Made by a program: the position numbers and the translations under genes. Shown piece by piece: positions 24,467 through 34,553 of a DNA stretch of 64,000 nucleotides. Source of the stretch: Candidatus Cloacimonadota bacterium (GTDB lineage: Bacteria > Cloacimonadota > Cloacimonadia > Cloacimonadales > TCS61); assembly GCA_030445745.1 (NCBI GenBank), contig JASUTE010000005.1, positions 1-64,000 on the forward strand, read 5' to 3'. The first letter of the stretch is position 1. Every line of letters starts with the position of its first letter. The notes beneath the pieces are model-generated. The model was not told the DNA's origin. It was given only the letters and a program-made list of their open reading frames with translations, and did not search any database.

Positions 24467-25517
24467 GGATCTATTGCAGGAACTAACACTTTTACCAGGA
24501 ATATCTGGTTATGAAAGACGTATTGCGCGGTATTTAGAAAAAGAACTAGCAGCAGATTGTAGCTTTAGTAAAGACAATATGGGAAGTGTTCTCTGCGAGT
24601 ACGAAGGCAGCCAAAGCACTCCTAAAATTATGTTCATAGCTCACATGGATGAAGTAGGATTCATAGTCTCCGATATTCATCCAGATGGTTTTATTAAATT
24701 CCACAATATCGGTGGTTGGAATCCAAATACATTACTTTCTTCGCCGGTGGAGGTTTTTAATTCCCAGAATGAAAGTTTTCCAGGTATTATTGGTTCGATC
24801 CCGAAACATTTTAAAGTCAAAGAAAAGAAGTTAGAAATTGCTGATATGTTTATCGATGTGGGAGCAACCTCTGCTGCAGACCTGAAAGAAAATTTTGGGA
24901 TCAAGATCGGCGACCCCATTGTTCCGGTAGCCAATTTTCATTATTCGGAAAAAAATAATAGGATGTTTTCCAAAGCCTTCGACGACCGAGTTGGTGTGGC
25001 GGCGCTTATTGCACTGGGAAAGAAAATGAGAGAAATTTCTCATCCTAATACTGTTATTTTAGCAGGAAGCGTGCAAGAAGAAGTTGGTACCAGAGGCTCA
25101 GCTTCCCTTGCCAATAGAACCGATGCCGATATCTGCATAGTTTTGGAAGGTGCTCCAGCAGATGATATACCAGGTATTCCCGGAAATTCGCAAACTGCTG
25201 TCGGCAAAGGTGCCCAGGTGCGACTTTTTGATCCTACCATGATAGTGAAACCAGAAATGCGCAACTTCATTTGCAATCTAGCTGAAGAAAATAATATCAC
25301 ATATCAGACTACTGTGCGTAAAGGTGGTGGTACAGATGGCCGCAACATGCATATTGCCAATATGGGAATTCCCACTATTGTGCTGGGCTGTCCTGTTCGT
25401 TATGCTCATAGCCATAATTGCTTGATCAGTTTGAACGATTTTGAAGAGCTAATGAAACTGATAACGGCAATTGTGGAAAATATGAATGCTGAAACTTGTA
25501 AACAGATCCAAAATTAA
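24456..25517 (+). CDS. M42 family metallo-aminopeptidase
   Basis: A 353-residue cytosolic co-catalytic zinc peptidase of the M42 (glutamyl aminopeptidase/TET) family. Ligand and catalytic motifs are all present: IAHMDEVGF, KAFDDRVGVAAL, VQEEVGTRGS with the general base Glu, VLEGAPADDIPG and the late histidine in YAHSHN. GGTDGRNMH also matches the family. The frame is open from 24441, but GAAGGAG seven bases upstream supports the ATG at 24456. It is followed by a convergent tRNA-Gly. Confidence 0.95.
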   Translation: MKYRDLLQELTLLPGISGYERRIARYLEKELAADCSFSKDNMGSVLCEYEGSQSTPKIMFIAHMDEVGFIVSDIHPDGFIKFHNIGGWNPNTLLSSPVEVFNSQNESFPGIIGSIPKHFKVKEKKLEIADMFIDVGATSAADLKENFGIKIGDPIVPVANFHYSEKNNRMFSKAFDDRVGVAALIALGKKMREISHPNTVILAGSVQEEVGTRGSASLANRTDADICIVLEGAPADDIPGIPGNSQTAVGKGAQVRLFDPTMIVKPEMRNFICNLAEENNITYQTTVRKGGGTDGRNMHIANMGIPTIVLGCPVRYAHSHNCLISLNDFEELMKLITAIVENMNAETCKQIQN

Positions 25518-25523
25518 GAAAAA

Positions 25524-25599
25524 TGGAGCGGATAACGGGACTCGAACCCGCGACATTCAGCTTGGGAAGCTGACACTCTACCAACTGAGTTATATCCGC
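25524..25599 (-). tRNA. tRNA-Gly (anticodon CCC)
   Basis: On the minus strand the acceptor GCGGATA pairs with TATCCGC, then A and an encoded CCA. The anticodon stem TCAGC/GCTGA encloses TTCCCAA, giving anticodon CCC. D and T arms are complete. It points towards the M42 gene with only 6 bases between them. Confidence 0.95.
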
Positions 25600-25689
25600 T
25601 TGCAGCAAATTCGCAGAAAAATGTATAATTTGGCAAGATTTTTCTAGTTTAATTTATATGGGAATAAGTATAAAAAGGGAAAATAATAG

Positions 25690-27483
25690 GTGATAGCGAT
25701 ATTTATCGACCATAAATTGCAAAGATACGAAAATCAAATTAAATTCGCTTTTAATTTTATTTTCAGAACTTTAGGCTACGAATATAAATTCGCTTCCAAT
25801 CAGAAAGAGATCGGTAAACACGATATTGTTTTCTATTATGCAGAAACAGAGCTTTCCGATAAGGGCAAATTGCAATTAGGAAAAGACCGCCTACTTTGCT
25901 TTATCCCTTGTTTTAAAGAATTGCTTATACCCGGCAAAATTCCCAAAACCAAGCTTCGTGAATATACGCAGCAAATCAACATCGGCGATCCACTTCCTAT
26001 AATTTGTGATTGGCAGTTTAGAAATCCTATTATCTATTTGAAAAATGAGCAAGTTTTTTATGTAAAATTCCATTTTGACCTGCTGGCTAATGTGTTTTTT
26101 AACCTTTGTAACTACGAAACAGTAAATGCTGAGAGAGATAGTTTAGGCAGAATCCCCGATAGTGAATACTTGCACCATGATTTCTTTTATTATCCATATG
26201 TAAATGCTATGTTGTGGTTCATAGAACAAGTTCTTAAGGACGCAGTAACCCGCAGCGGACGTTGTTTTTTAACTAAAAAAGAGATGTGGCCAGCTGCCCA
26301 AGATTATGGTTTTGCGGTTTCCCATCAGCTAGATAGGTTACAAAAATGGACTGTGGGACGCTTTTTTAAAAGTTTTTTCAAAGATTTATTACTTATTATA
26401 CACGTAAAATATGTGTGTAAAAATCTATATAGCAAATTGAAATATATTCTTACCAATATAGAAGAATACTGGAACTTCGACGAAATTGAAGAGATAGAAA
26501 ACGAAACTGAATTTAAATCTACCTTTTTTTTGGGAAGCGAACACGAAAATGAATATGATGTGGACTATGACTTAGATGATAGAGATCTTTTGGAAGAATT
26601 GGAGAGAATAGAAAAACAAAATAAAGAGATAGCTCTGTTAGGTTCTTACCAATCTGCTAAATCTGATATTTTAAGTCACCAAAAACATTCTATTAGTCAA
26701 CTTATCAATAAACATAAAATAGGGATACGTCAGATTTGTTTTCGTTATTTTCCTGAATTTACTGCTGAATATCATTATAAACACAGCTTTTTTTACGACA
26801 GCTCGCAAACCTTACTTACAAGACCAGGTTTTAAATGTGGTATTGCCTTACCGTATCACCCTTATGCTGTGAATGATGCTACAGAATTAATACCAAAGCT
26901 AGCGTTAGTTCGCGATACTATTTTGGAACTACCATTAGCTTTTCGAGCTTCTAGCCTAAAAAAATCGCCTTTTAGTATTATAGAAAAACAGGAGGCTAAA
27001 AAGCTGTTTAACCATACTATAAAGGGAGTGAAACAGTATGGCGGCTTTTATAGTATGGATTTTACCTGTGCCGATTTTGCTGAGATCGATTATTTGAAAG
27101 GATTTTATAGCGAAATTCTACAGCAGGTAGATAAAGATAATTGCTATAAAGCTACTTATAAACAAATCGCTGACTGGTGGAAGAAACGAGAAAATGTGCA
27201 AATCACCGATTCCAAAGATGATATAATCATTCATTTCCCCGATCATTTACCAGAATTTGTACTTACAATTGTAGGAAATAATAGTTTCGACAGTGTGGAA
27301 AATGATAAAAATCGTGAAGATGAAAACCAAATTTTCTTACCCTACTACGACAAACAGAATACATTTGAATTTAATGGGACTAAGGTAAAATTCGCAAAAG
27401 ACCGAATATTTTTTAGCGAAATAAAACCTGATACCAGGCTGCGCATCAAGCTTTCCAAAAAGGAAATTGAGAAGGAAGCATGA
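25690..27483 (+). CDS. Polysaccharide deacetylase-like protein (DUF7033-like)
   Basis: A 597-residue cytoplasmic protein opening the glycan operon. Its layout resembles the DUF7033 plus degenerate NodB-deacetylase proteins of Bacteroidota clusters. The N-terminal domain (~1-120) is followed by GFAVSHQLDRLQKW at the place of the first metal-binding Asp. Later GFKCGIALPYHPYA and DTILELPLAFRASSL match the family's second half. A central acidic stretch (~260-310) looks disordered. The NodB His ligands are not obvious, so activity is doubtful. The start is GTG with AAGGG upstream, and the stop overlaps the next gene by 4 bases. Confidence 0.7.
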   Translation: MIAIFIDHKLQRYENQIKFAFNFIFRTLGYEYKFASNQKEIGKHDIVFYYAETELSDKGKLQLGKDRLLCFIPCFKELLIPGKIPKTKLREYTQQINIGDPLPIICDWQFRNPIIYLKNEQVFYVKFHFDLLANVFFNLCNYETVNAERDSLGRIPDSEYLHHDFFYYPYVNAMLWFIEQVLKDAVTRSGRCFLTKKEMWPAAQDYGFAVSHQLDRLQKWTVGRFFKSFFKDLLLIIHVKYVCKNLYSKLKYILTNIEEYWNFDEIEEIENETEFKSTFFLGSEHENEYDVDYDLDDRDLLEELERIEKQNKEIALLGSYQSAKSDILSHQKHSISQLINKHKIGIRQICFRYFPEFTAEYHYKHSFFYDSSQTLLTRPGFKCGIALPYHPYAVNDATELIPKLALVRDTILELPLAFRASSLKKSPFSIIEKQEAKKLFNHTIKGVKQYGGFYSMDFTCADFAEIDYLKGFYSEILQQVDKDNCYKATYKQIADWWKKRENVQITDSKDDIIIHFPDHLPEFVLTIVGNNSFDSVENDKNREDENQIFLPYYDKQNTFEFNGTKVKFAKDRIFFSEIKPDTRLRIKLSKKEIEKEA

Positions 27484-28724
27484 AGGACTTACTTTTGATA
27501 TCCTATTTTTTCCCACCATTGGGGGGGCCGGGTGTGCAAAGAGTTCAAAAATTTGCTAAATATCTTGGAAAATTTGGTTGGCGACCTGTGGTACTCACTG
27601 TAAAAGATATCGAGTATGTAGCTTACGACCCCACCTTATTAACCGAGATTTCCGATATTCCTATCTATCGTAGCGGCTCTGCCGATCCCATGCGGATTTT
27701 ACATATTTTGGAAAAAATGAGGGGAAAGAGGAAACGACTTTATACCGAAGTGAAAGAGGAACGCAAAAAGTTATGGCGCGATATCTTTCCTATAGATTCT
27801 AAAATAGGATGGTTACCTTTTGCGGTTAATAAAGGTGTAGCACTTGGGAAAATTTATAATTTTAAAGCTGTCTATGCTACTTTACTTCCTTATAGTTCAG
27901 CTCTGGTCGGTTACAAAATAGCAAAAAAATTGCAACTACCCCTTATTTTAGATTATCGTGATTTATGGCTGGGAAAACCAGAGATCAGTTTCTTTTCAGA
28001 ATGGCATAAAAAGTTAGCAAAGAAATGGGAAGCGAAAATACTACAATTTGCCAGTAAAGTAATTATGAATACTCATCGTGCCAAAGACAAAATAAAAGAG
28101 ATCTATCCTCAAATCGATTCGCAGAAATTTCAGGTTATATACAACGGCTACGATAGCCAGGATTTTGAAGAAAATATCCAAACCCATGATGATAAGATAA
28201 TTTTTACTTATACAGGAGGTTTCTATGGCGAGCGTACACCAGAGTATTTTTTGCAAGCTTTAGAAACCATGGAAATCCCAGAAAATGTAGTTTTTCGGTT
28301 TGTAGGAAATTATTTCAAACATATAAAAGAAATGTTCAAAAAAAGTGGTAAAAAGCAACATTTACAGATTATTCCTCAGGTAAATCATCGGGAAAGTGTA
28401 CGTTATTTGCAACAAAGCGATTTTCTGTTACTATTTATTGCTAAGCACAAAAGCGAGATAGTGATTCCAGCAAAAGTCTTTGAATATTTAGCTGCTCGCC
28501 GACCAATTTTGGCAATGATACCACCCCAGGGAGAAGCGGCTGAGTTAATTTCACAGCACAAAGCTGGCCTTATTTGCCCTATCGATGCAGTTAGCCAAAT
28601 TCAAAAAAATATAAAAGAGATGATATCCGGCAATAACAATTTTAAACTGGACACACAAGATTACAGCATTTATTCTAGAAAAAGTTTAACTCGTAAATTG
28701 GCTGATATCCTGGAGGAAGTGTGA
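27480..28724 (+). CDS. GT4 glycosyltransferase
   Basis: A 414-residue GT-B fold transferase for surface glycan assembly. The N-terminal nucleotide-free domain begins ISYFFPPLGGPGVQRVQKF, which contains the glycine-rich acceptor loop. The donor domain has FTYTGGFYGERTPEYFL and VIPAKVFEYLAARRPILAM, the place of the family's E-x7-E. No membrane helices. Coupled at both ends: its ATG overlaps the previous stop (ATGA) and its stop overlaps the next GTG start (GTGTGA). Sugar specificity cannot be read from the sequence. Confidence 0.88.
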   Translation: MKDLLLISYFFPPLGGPGVQRVQKFAKYLGKFGWRPVVLTVKDIEYVAYDPTLLTEISDIPIYRSGSADPMRILHILEKMRGKRKRLYTEVKEERKKLWRDIFPIDSKIGWLPFAVNKGVALGKIYNFKAVYATLLPYSSALVGYKIAKKLQLPLILDYRDLWLGKPEISFFSEWHKKLAKKWEAKILQFASKVIMNTHRAKDKIKEIYPQIDSQKFQVIYNGYDSQDFEENIQTHDDKIIFTYTGGFYGERTPEYFLQALETMEIPENVVFRFVGNYFKHIKEMFKKSGKKQHLQIIPQVNHRESVRYLQQSDFLLLFIAKHKSEIVIPAKVFEYLAARRPILAMIPPQGEAAELISQHKAGLICPIDAVSQIQKNIKEMISGNNNFKLDTQDYSIYSRKSLTRKLADILEEV

Positions 28725-29818
28725 AAAAAGTAGCCCATATACAGATTTTACCGATCTTAGCTGGCGGGCAGCGGGTACTTTTAGATATTTTGTCTGCTTT
28801 GCCAGAAACTGCTTATGAAAAATATGTGATAACTCGCAGTGGTGGTATTTTAGTAGAAAAGGTAAAGCAATTGGGTTACACTCACATCTCTGCTAATTTT
28901 CTCTATCGCAAATTTACTCCGTTAGATATTGTAGCCTTTTTTCAGCTTTTTTTCATTTTCCGAAAATACAAATTCGATATTGTGCATACTCATGCTTCCA
29001 AAACAGGTATTTTAGGAAGATTAGCCGCTAAATTGGCAGGTGTACCGGTTATTTTTCATACTGTACATGGTTTCAGTTTCCATCCTTATCAGAACCAATT
29101 GGTAAATAAATTTTATCAATTCGCCGAGAAATTTACAGCAAAATTTAGCGATAAAATTGTGTTTGTTAATAACTACGAGCGTCAGCTAGCTCTACAAAAA
29201 AATATTGTGAATGCCAAACAAGCCGTAACAATCTACAATGGGGTAGAAGTAGCTAAACAACAGCGGCAAAAACCTGATGATTTTAAAGATTTTTTTGTGA
29301 TTGGCAGCACTTTACGCTTCGAACCTCAAAAAAATATTGTTGATACCGTAAAGGTAGCAATTATTTCTGCTAAATTGAATCCGAAACTAAAATTTGTGTT
29401 TGTGGGTGCTGGTTCACTTTTGAACAAAGCTCAGCATTTGGTACGCAAAAATCGGATGGAGCATCGAATAATTTTACCGGGCTGGCAGAAGGATATAAAC
29501 TGGTGGTTGCGTAGTTTCGATGCCTTTCTGCTGTTTTCCAAATGGGAAGGTCTGCCACTTTCTATTTTGGAAGCAATGGCGCATGGATTACCGATAATTG
29601 CTTCCGATATTAAAGGTAATGACGAATTGGTAGATCAGCGCAATGGTGTGCTTGTATCTGTAAATCATATTGACAAATTGGTTCAGGTATTAAGAACTTT
29701 ACCGCAGAATAAGAATTTGCAAAAGTGGCAAGAAGGTTCCTTGTGGAAAGTACAGCAAATTTTCAGCCACGAAAAATTTATTAAAAAATACCGAGATTTA
29801 TACGATGGTGCAGAATAA
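28721..29818 (+). CDS. GT4 glycosyltransferase
   Basis: A 365-residue glycosyltransferase related to the WcoF/EpsD-like group. HIQILPILAGGQRVLLDIL holds the acceptor loop, VHTHASKTGILGRLAAKLAG the central strand, and HTVHGFSFHPYQN the following loop. The donor site is SKWEGLPLSILEAMAHGLPI with both glutamates. The start is GTG preceded by GGAGGA and overlaps the upstream stop. The end overlaps the sugar transferase gene by 14 bases. Confidence 0.9.
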   Translation: MKKVAHIQILPILAGGQRVLLDILSALPETAYEKYVITRSGGILVEKVKQLGYTHISANFLYRKFTPLDIVAFFQLFFIFRKYKFDIVHTHASKTGILGRLAAKLAGVPVIFHTVHGFSFHPYQNQLVNKFYQFAEKFTAKFSDKIVFVNNYERQLALQKNIVNAKQAVTIYNGVEVAKQQRQKPDDFKDFFVIGSTLRFEPQKNIVDTVKVAIISAKLNPKLKFVFVGAGSLLNKAQHLVRKNRMEHRIILPGWQKDINWWLRSFDAFLLFSKWEGLPLSILEAMAHGLPIIASDIKGNDELVDQRNGVLVSVNHIDKLVQVLRTLPQNKNLQKWQEGSLWKVQQIFSHEKFIKKYRDLYDGAE

Positions 29819-31163
29819 AATTAAACAGTTCATATTACTGCTGGGGGATCTGGTAGTTTTCTATGGATCACTCTATTTAACTCTATTTGTGCGTTATGGG
29901 CAGCTTCCTTCAAAGCAGTTGTGGCAACAACATTTTTTGCCATTTACTGCTGTTTTTGTTGTTTGGATCATCATCTTCTATATTTCCGAACTCTATAATT
30001 TAAATTTCGCAATTAATAATCGTAAATTTTATCGTCTTTCTTTTCGTAGTTTCTTTTCTGGCGGTTTGATAGCTGCCCTATTCTTCTATTTAAATCCACA
30101 TATAGATATTACTCCCAAAACCAATTTGGCTATTTTTGTTGTTATTTTTGCAATTTTTTTCCTACTATGGCGTAATTTTTATAATTGGTCTTTGAAATCT
30201 TATCTACCTAAAGAACATCTGGCAATTGTGGGTTACAACGAGCTGGTAGGTGAGCTGGTTGCAGATTTGAAGAATAAACCACATTTAGGATACCAGATAG
30301 ATTTTTTGGTGAGTGAGCAGCAAGTTGACCAAGCTGGGCTCCCCGTATATTCCAATTTAGAAAATTTAAAAAAATATCTTGGCCAAAAGAAAATCTCTAC
30401 AGTAGTTTTAGCCAGTGATCCAATAAGGTCGGAAAAACTTAACACAATTTTGTTCGAATGTCTTTCTTTAAAGCTAAATTTTATTAATCTTTCCCATTTT
30501 TATGAAAATATGACGGGGAAAGTGCCTATCGATATTATTAATAAAAGTTGGTTTTTAGAAAACTTAACAGAAGGGAATAAAAGCTTTTACGATATTTCCA
30601 AGCGTATATTTGATATTTTGTTGAGCATTATTCTGCTGCCATTCTTATTTATTTTAGCACCATTTATAGCAATCATTATAAAGCTGGACAGTAAAGGACC
30701 AGTCTTTTTTAAGCAACTTCGGTTAGGAAAAATGGGTAAGCGAATAAATGTGGTGAAGTTTAGAACTATGCACTATAATGCCAACTCTACGAAACCCACC
30801 GATGAAAATGATGAACGTATCACAAATTTCGGTAGATTTCTACGCAAAACCAGACTGGACGAACTTCCGCAAATTGTGAATGTGCTGAAAGGTGAAATGA
30901 GTTTTGTGGGACCGCGACCAGAAAGACCAGAATTGGTGAAGGAATTGGAAAAAGTTGTGCCTTTTTACAAAGAACGGATGTTGGTGAAACCCGGAATTAC
31001 CGGCTGGGATCAGATAAGCAATGAATACCATTCACCTTCCTATAAAGATACTATGAAGAAATTGCAGTACGACCTTTTTTATATAAAAAACAGAGCACTG
31101 TCTTTGGATATTTCGATAATTTTGAAAACTTTAACTACGATGTTGGCTCGCAGTGGACGCTAA
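29805..31163 (+). CDS. Polyprenyl-phosphate sugar-1-phosphate transferase
   Basis: A 452-residue membrane enzyme of the WbaP/EpsE type. It should start glycan synthesis by placing a sugar-1-phosphate on undecaprenyl phosphate. Four N-terminal membrane helices (~8-120) and a Rossmann-like CoA-binding-type domain (~140-250) precede the bacterial sugar transferase domain. That domain contains a membrane helix ([20 protein letters not shown]), [26 protein letters not shown] and [13 protein letters not shown]. It is the committed initiating enzyme of this operon and depends on the lipid carrier recycled by UppP. Confidence 0.92.
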   Translation: MVQNKIKQFILLLGDLVVFYGSLYLTLFVRYGQLPSKQLWQQHFLPFTAVFVVWIIIFYISELYNLNFAINNRKFYRLSFRSFFSGGLIAALFFYLNPHIDITPKTNLAIFVVIFAIFFLLWRNFYNWSLKSYLPKEHLAIVGYNELVGELVADLKNKPHLGYQIDFLVSEQQVDQAGLPVYSNLENLKKYLGQKKISTVVLASDPIRSEKLNTILFECLSLKLNFINLSHFYENMTGKVPIDIINKSWFLENLTEGNKSFYDISKRIFDILLSIILLPFLFILAPFIAIIIKLDSKGPVFFKQLRLGKMGKRINVVKFRTMHYNANSTKPTDENDERITNFGRFLRKTRLDELPQIVNVLKGEMSFVGPRPERPELVKELEKVVPFYKERMLVKPGITGWDQISNEYHSPSYKDTMKKLQYDLFYIKNRALSLDISIILKTLTTMLARSGR

Positions 31164-31182
31164 CCCGAAGAAGGAGAAGAAA

Positions 31183-33579
31183 ATGAAAAGGATATTTTTG
31201 TTAGCACTGATTTTAACTGTTAACTTTCTATTTGCTCAGAAAAATTGGCAGGTTTATACCAATAAAACTCATATTTATCAGATGGAAGAGACAGAAGAGG
31301 GTATATATTTGGCTACCTGGGGTGGATTAGTTCTGTATGATTCTAATTCAAATACATTTACCAAAACCTACACTACTATAAATGGTTTATCTGACCAGGA
31401 TATAAGAGCTGTCACCTTCCAAGAAAGCTCCGGGATTTTTTGCGCTGGAACCAAAAATGAAGGAATTAACAGAATTCAAAATAATAGATTTATAATGCCG
31501 ATAAAAGAAGATATTGGCCTGATGAGTAACACTGTAAATGCCATAGTTGATAACGATAGTCTGCTTATAGCTGCCACTAAAGAGGGTGTTAGTGTTTTCA
31601 AAAATAGCGATGAGCTTCCTTTCCCTTTTTTATTTCATAATTTGAATATTATTAATGGGCTAAGCTCAAATAATATAACTTCTCTGCAGTTGACTGATAA
31701 CGGCTATCTTTATTGCGGTAGTGCCGCTGGCTTAGATTTTGCTCCTCTCGATTCCCTGCAGTACAGCAGTGCCTGGCAAAGTTGGAATTCTGAAAACTCG
31801 GAACTACCTTCTAGTAAAATTTCTGATATATCTGCCAATGGGAATATGCTGGCAGTTGCTACTGAAAATGGCTTAGTAGCATTTGATCTTAGTGGTATGC
31901 AACCACCTTTGGTTTATGAGCAGAGTGCTATTTATCCCATTTTTGTGGATTCACAGTCCAGAATTTGGTATGGATATGGAATTTGGGATGATATGTTTCT
32001 GGAAGTGATAGACGCTGGTGATATAGCAATAAAATGCCTGGACGCCGATGAGCTTCAAATATGGGAAATTTCCGATTTAGATATAAACACTAATGCAATA
32101 ATGGGTTTTAGGGAATTTGAAGATAAGATCTATGCTTACACCTGGGGAGATGGCTTCATTACTTATGAAAATGGCAATTGGGGAGAGCAGCGTAAACCTA
32201 ATACTATTTTAGCTAATCTGGTTACCGACATAGAACTGGATATGAATAACAAATTGTGGGTTAGCAATGGGCACGCCGGTGGAGGTGCAATAAGTAAGGG
32301 TACAAAGGGAGTTTCTAGTTTCAATGGCCAGGTATGGGAAAATTATACGATTGAAAATAGCGGTTTACAAGGCCATAATATTTTTACAATTGGCCTTGAT
32401 AAGCAGAACCGAAAATGGTTTGGAGCATGGACAGGTGGGTCTTCTGAAGGTTGGCAGGCAGGCATTAGCATTTTAGATGAATCAGTTCAGCCCCATAAAT
32501 GGGAATATCTGAATACTTCAAATAGCGCTATGACTAGCAATTGCATTTCCAATATAACTCTAGGTCCAGAAGGTTATATCTGGGTTTGCGGATACGATCA
32601 TAATATAGAGGTAATCTCAACTGAAGAGGAAGAACTGGAGATAGTGCATAGTTTTAGTGCAGAAGCTTATGACGTGGATAAAAAAGTGATGTTAACACAT
32701 TTTGCCAATAATGGTGAGATCTATTTTGGTTCTTACTATTTTGGTTTAGGAATTTGGACAGGTGAAGGTTGGCCAGAAACAAATGACTATTCCCATTGGA
32801 AAACACCGCCTTTTACCGAGTTAACTGGGTGTAGAATTTACGATATCGAGGAGCGACAAACTGCTTTTGAGAATGAAATATGGATTGCTGCTGCCGAAGG
32901 TTTATTTATGCGTGATTCACAAACCTGGTGGCGTTATGGAACTCAGATAAAAAAACAAGAATGGCGTGGATATTGGTACGATGAATTTACTCCTGAATAT
33001 CGCTACATTGAAGGGCAAGAGCGCCTATATGGTTCGGTTCCTACATATCCTACAGCTTTGTTTATAGATAATTTTGATCGAATTTGGATAGGAACAGATA
33101 GCCATGGAATTACTGTTTTTGAACCAGCAAAAGATAAATTTACCAACTATCATAGGGAAAACAGCCCTCTGGTATCAAATACTATTACCGATTTTTGTTA
33201 TGATGAGATAGATGGAAAGCTTTATATTGGTACTCCCGAAGGTTTGATGAGTGTGGAGATAGGCATTTATCCAGACAATAACACTGAAGAAGATTTGGCA
33301 AAAACTCGTGCATTTCCCAATCCTTTTTATCCAGATAAAGGTGAAGAGCTTTTTATAGAAAATGTGGGCAAACTTACCATGCCAAAAGGGGAAACTAAAT
33401 GCAATATCTACGACCTGGCAGGAGATTTAGTGTTAACATTAGAAAAAAATATCTACGAACAATTTACCTGGAATGGTTTGAATAAAGAGGGGAAAAAATG
33501 TTCATCAGGAATGTATTTTTATGTTGTTTATACTGCTGATGGACAAACTTCTCAAGGTAAAGTAGTTCTTATCCGATGA
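31183..33579 (+). CDS. Secreted beta-propeller protein with C-terminal sorting domain
   Basis: A ~798-residue exported protein. A signal peptide (MKRIFLLALILTVNFLFA) is followed by repeated two-component-regulator-propeller blades (for example GLSDQDIRAVTF, GLSSNNITSLQL, SNTITDFCYDEIDGKLYIGT). The C-terminal ~85 residues form a FlgD-like/type A sorting domain: AFPNPFYPDKG, CNIYDLAGDLV, FTWNGLNKEGK, SGMYFYVV and a final GKVVLIR. Such domains direct proteins through the type IX system to the cell surface. No kinase is fused. The frame is open from 31153, but AAGGAG supports ATG 31183. It is the only operon member preceded by a gap (19 bases); its own stop overlaps the next start. Confidence 0.9.
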   Translation: MKRIFLLALILTVNFLFAQKNWQVYTNKTHIYQMEETEEGIYLATWGGLVLYDSNSNTFTKTYTTINGLSDQDIRAVTFQESSGIFCAGTKNEGINRIQNNRFIMPIKEDIGLMSNTVNAIVDNDSLLIAATKEGVSVFKNSDELPFPFLFHNLNIINGLSSNNITSLQLTDNGYLYCGSAAGLDFAPLDSLQYSSAWQSWNSENSELPSSKISDISANGNMLAVATENGLVAFDLSGMQPPLVYEQSAIYPIFVDSQSRIWYGYGIWDDMFLEVIDAGDIAIKCLDADELQIWEISDLDINTNAIMGFREFEDKIYAYTWGDGFITYENGNWGEQRKPNTILANLVTDIELDMNNKLWVSNGHAGGGAISKGTKGVSSFNGQVWENYTIENSGLQGHNIFTIGLDKQNRKWFGAWTGGSSEGWQAGISILDESVQPHKWEYLNTSNSAMTSNCISNITLGPEGYIWVCGYDHNIEVISTEEEELEIVHSFSAEAYDVDKKVMLTHFANNGEIYFGSYYFGLGIWTGEGWPETNDYSHWKTPPFTELTGCRIYDIEERQTAFENEIWIAAAEGLFMRDSQTWWRYGTQIKKQEWRGYWYDEFTPEYRYIEGQERLYGSVPTYPTALFIDNFDRIWIGTDSHGITVFEPAKDKFTNYHRENSPLVSNTITDFCYDEIDGKLYIGTPEGLMSVEIGIYPDNNTEEDLAKTRAFPNPFYPDKGEELFIENVGKLTMPKGETKCNIYDLAGDLVLTLEKNIYEQFTWNGLNKEGKKCSSGMYFYVVYTADGQTSQGKVVLIR

Positions 33580-34553
33580 AAAAAGTAGCTGTAGTTTCTG
33601 CATATCAGAAAACTTTTATTGAACAGGATATTAAAGCTTTAAAAGATGAATTTGAAGTTCTAAAATTACAGCTACCGCAAAAAAATCTGAGAAATATACT
33701 TCAATTACTACGTATAATTCAGCAGACAGATCTGGTTTTAATCTGGTTTGCCGATTTTTGGGCTATGCTAGCTGTTTTTCTATCTAAAATATTGGGGAAA
33801 AAAACAGTAGTGGTTGTTGGAGGCTATGAACTAGCTGCTTTACCAGATTTAAATTATGGTGGTTTATTAAGAAAAAGAACCTACCGAATGGTGAGTTATA
33901 TATTAAAAAATGCTGATCGTGTGCTATTTGTAGACGATTCCTTACGACAGGAAGCTCGAAGTAAATTACACTTAAATCTCGAGTCTTTTCAAGTGGTTCC
34001 TTCTGGCATTGATACCAATTTTTTTGTAGAAGCTGGAGCAAAAAAGAATATGGTTTTAACTGTAGCAGCTTGCCACACTACAGAAATAGCTATTTTGAAA
34101 GGATTAGATAAATTTGCAGATGTGGCAAAGCTGTTACCAGAAATAACATTTTGCATAGTGGGAGCAGAAGCAGAAGCAGCCCAATGGCTGCGTGCACTAA
34201 AAGTAAAAAATCTGAAAATTGTAAATCAACTGCCTCCTCTGGAATTACTGAAATATTATCAACAGGCATCTGTTTATTGCCAATTATCGGTAAGAGAAGG
34301 TTTACCGAATGCTCTTTGTGAAGCAATGCTATGTGGGTGTGTGCCAGTAGGAAGTAATGTAAATGGCATACCAACCGCTATCGGCAATACCGGGGTTATA
34401 TGTCCCGATCGAGAATTGATAACCATTTACAATTGCATTAAAACAGCAATGGAAATGGGAAAAACCAGCAAGCCTCGTTTACGGATAAAGGAAAATTTTT
34501 CCTTACAACTACGCAAAAAAAAGCTGAAAGAGATATTTGAGGAACTGCTGTGA
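33576..34553 (+). CDS. GT4 glycosyltransferase
   Basis: A 325-residue, slightly short GT4 enzyme. KKTVVVVGGYELAALPDLNYG and VPSGIDTNFF mark the N-terminal domain and linker. SVREGLPNALCEAMLCGCVPV is the donor-site E-x7-E motif. No membrane segments. Its ATG overlaps the stop of the secreted propeller gene (ATGA), so expression of the two is coupled, and its stop overlaps the next GTG start. Confidence 0.88.
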   Translation: MKKVAVVSAYQKTFIEQDIKALKDEFEVLKLQLPQKNLRNILQLLRIIQQTDLVLIWFADFWAMLAVFLSKILGKKTVVVVGGYELAALPDLNYGGLLRKRTYRMVSYILKNADRVLFVDDSLRQEARSKLHLNLESFQVVPSGIDTNFFVEAGAKKNMVLTVAACHTTEIAILKGLDKFADVAKLLPEITFCIVGAEAEAAQWLRALKVKNLKIVNQLPPLELLKYYQQASVYCQLSVREGLPNALCEAMLCGCVPVGSNVNGIPTAIGNTGVICPDRELITIYNCIKTAMEMGKTSKPRLRIKENFSLQLRKKKLKEIFEELL

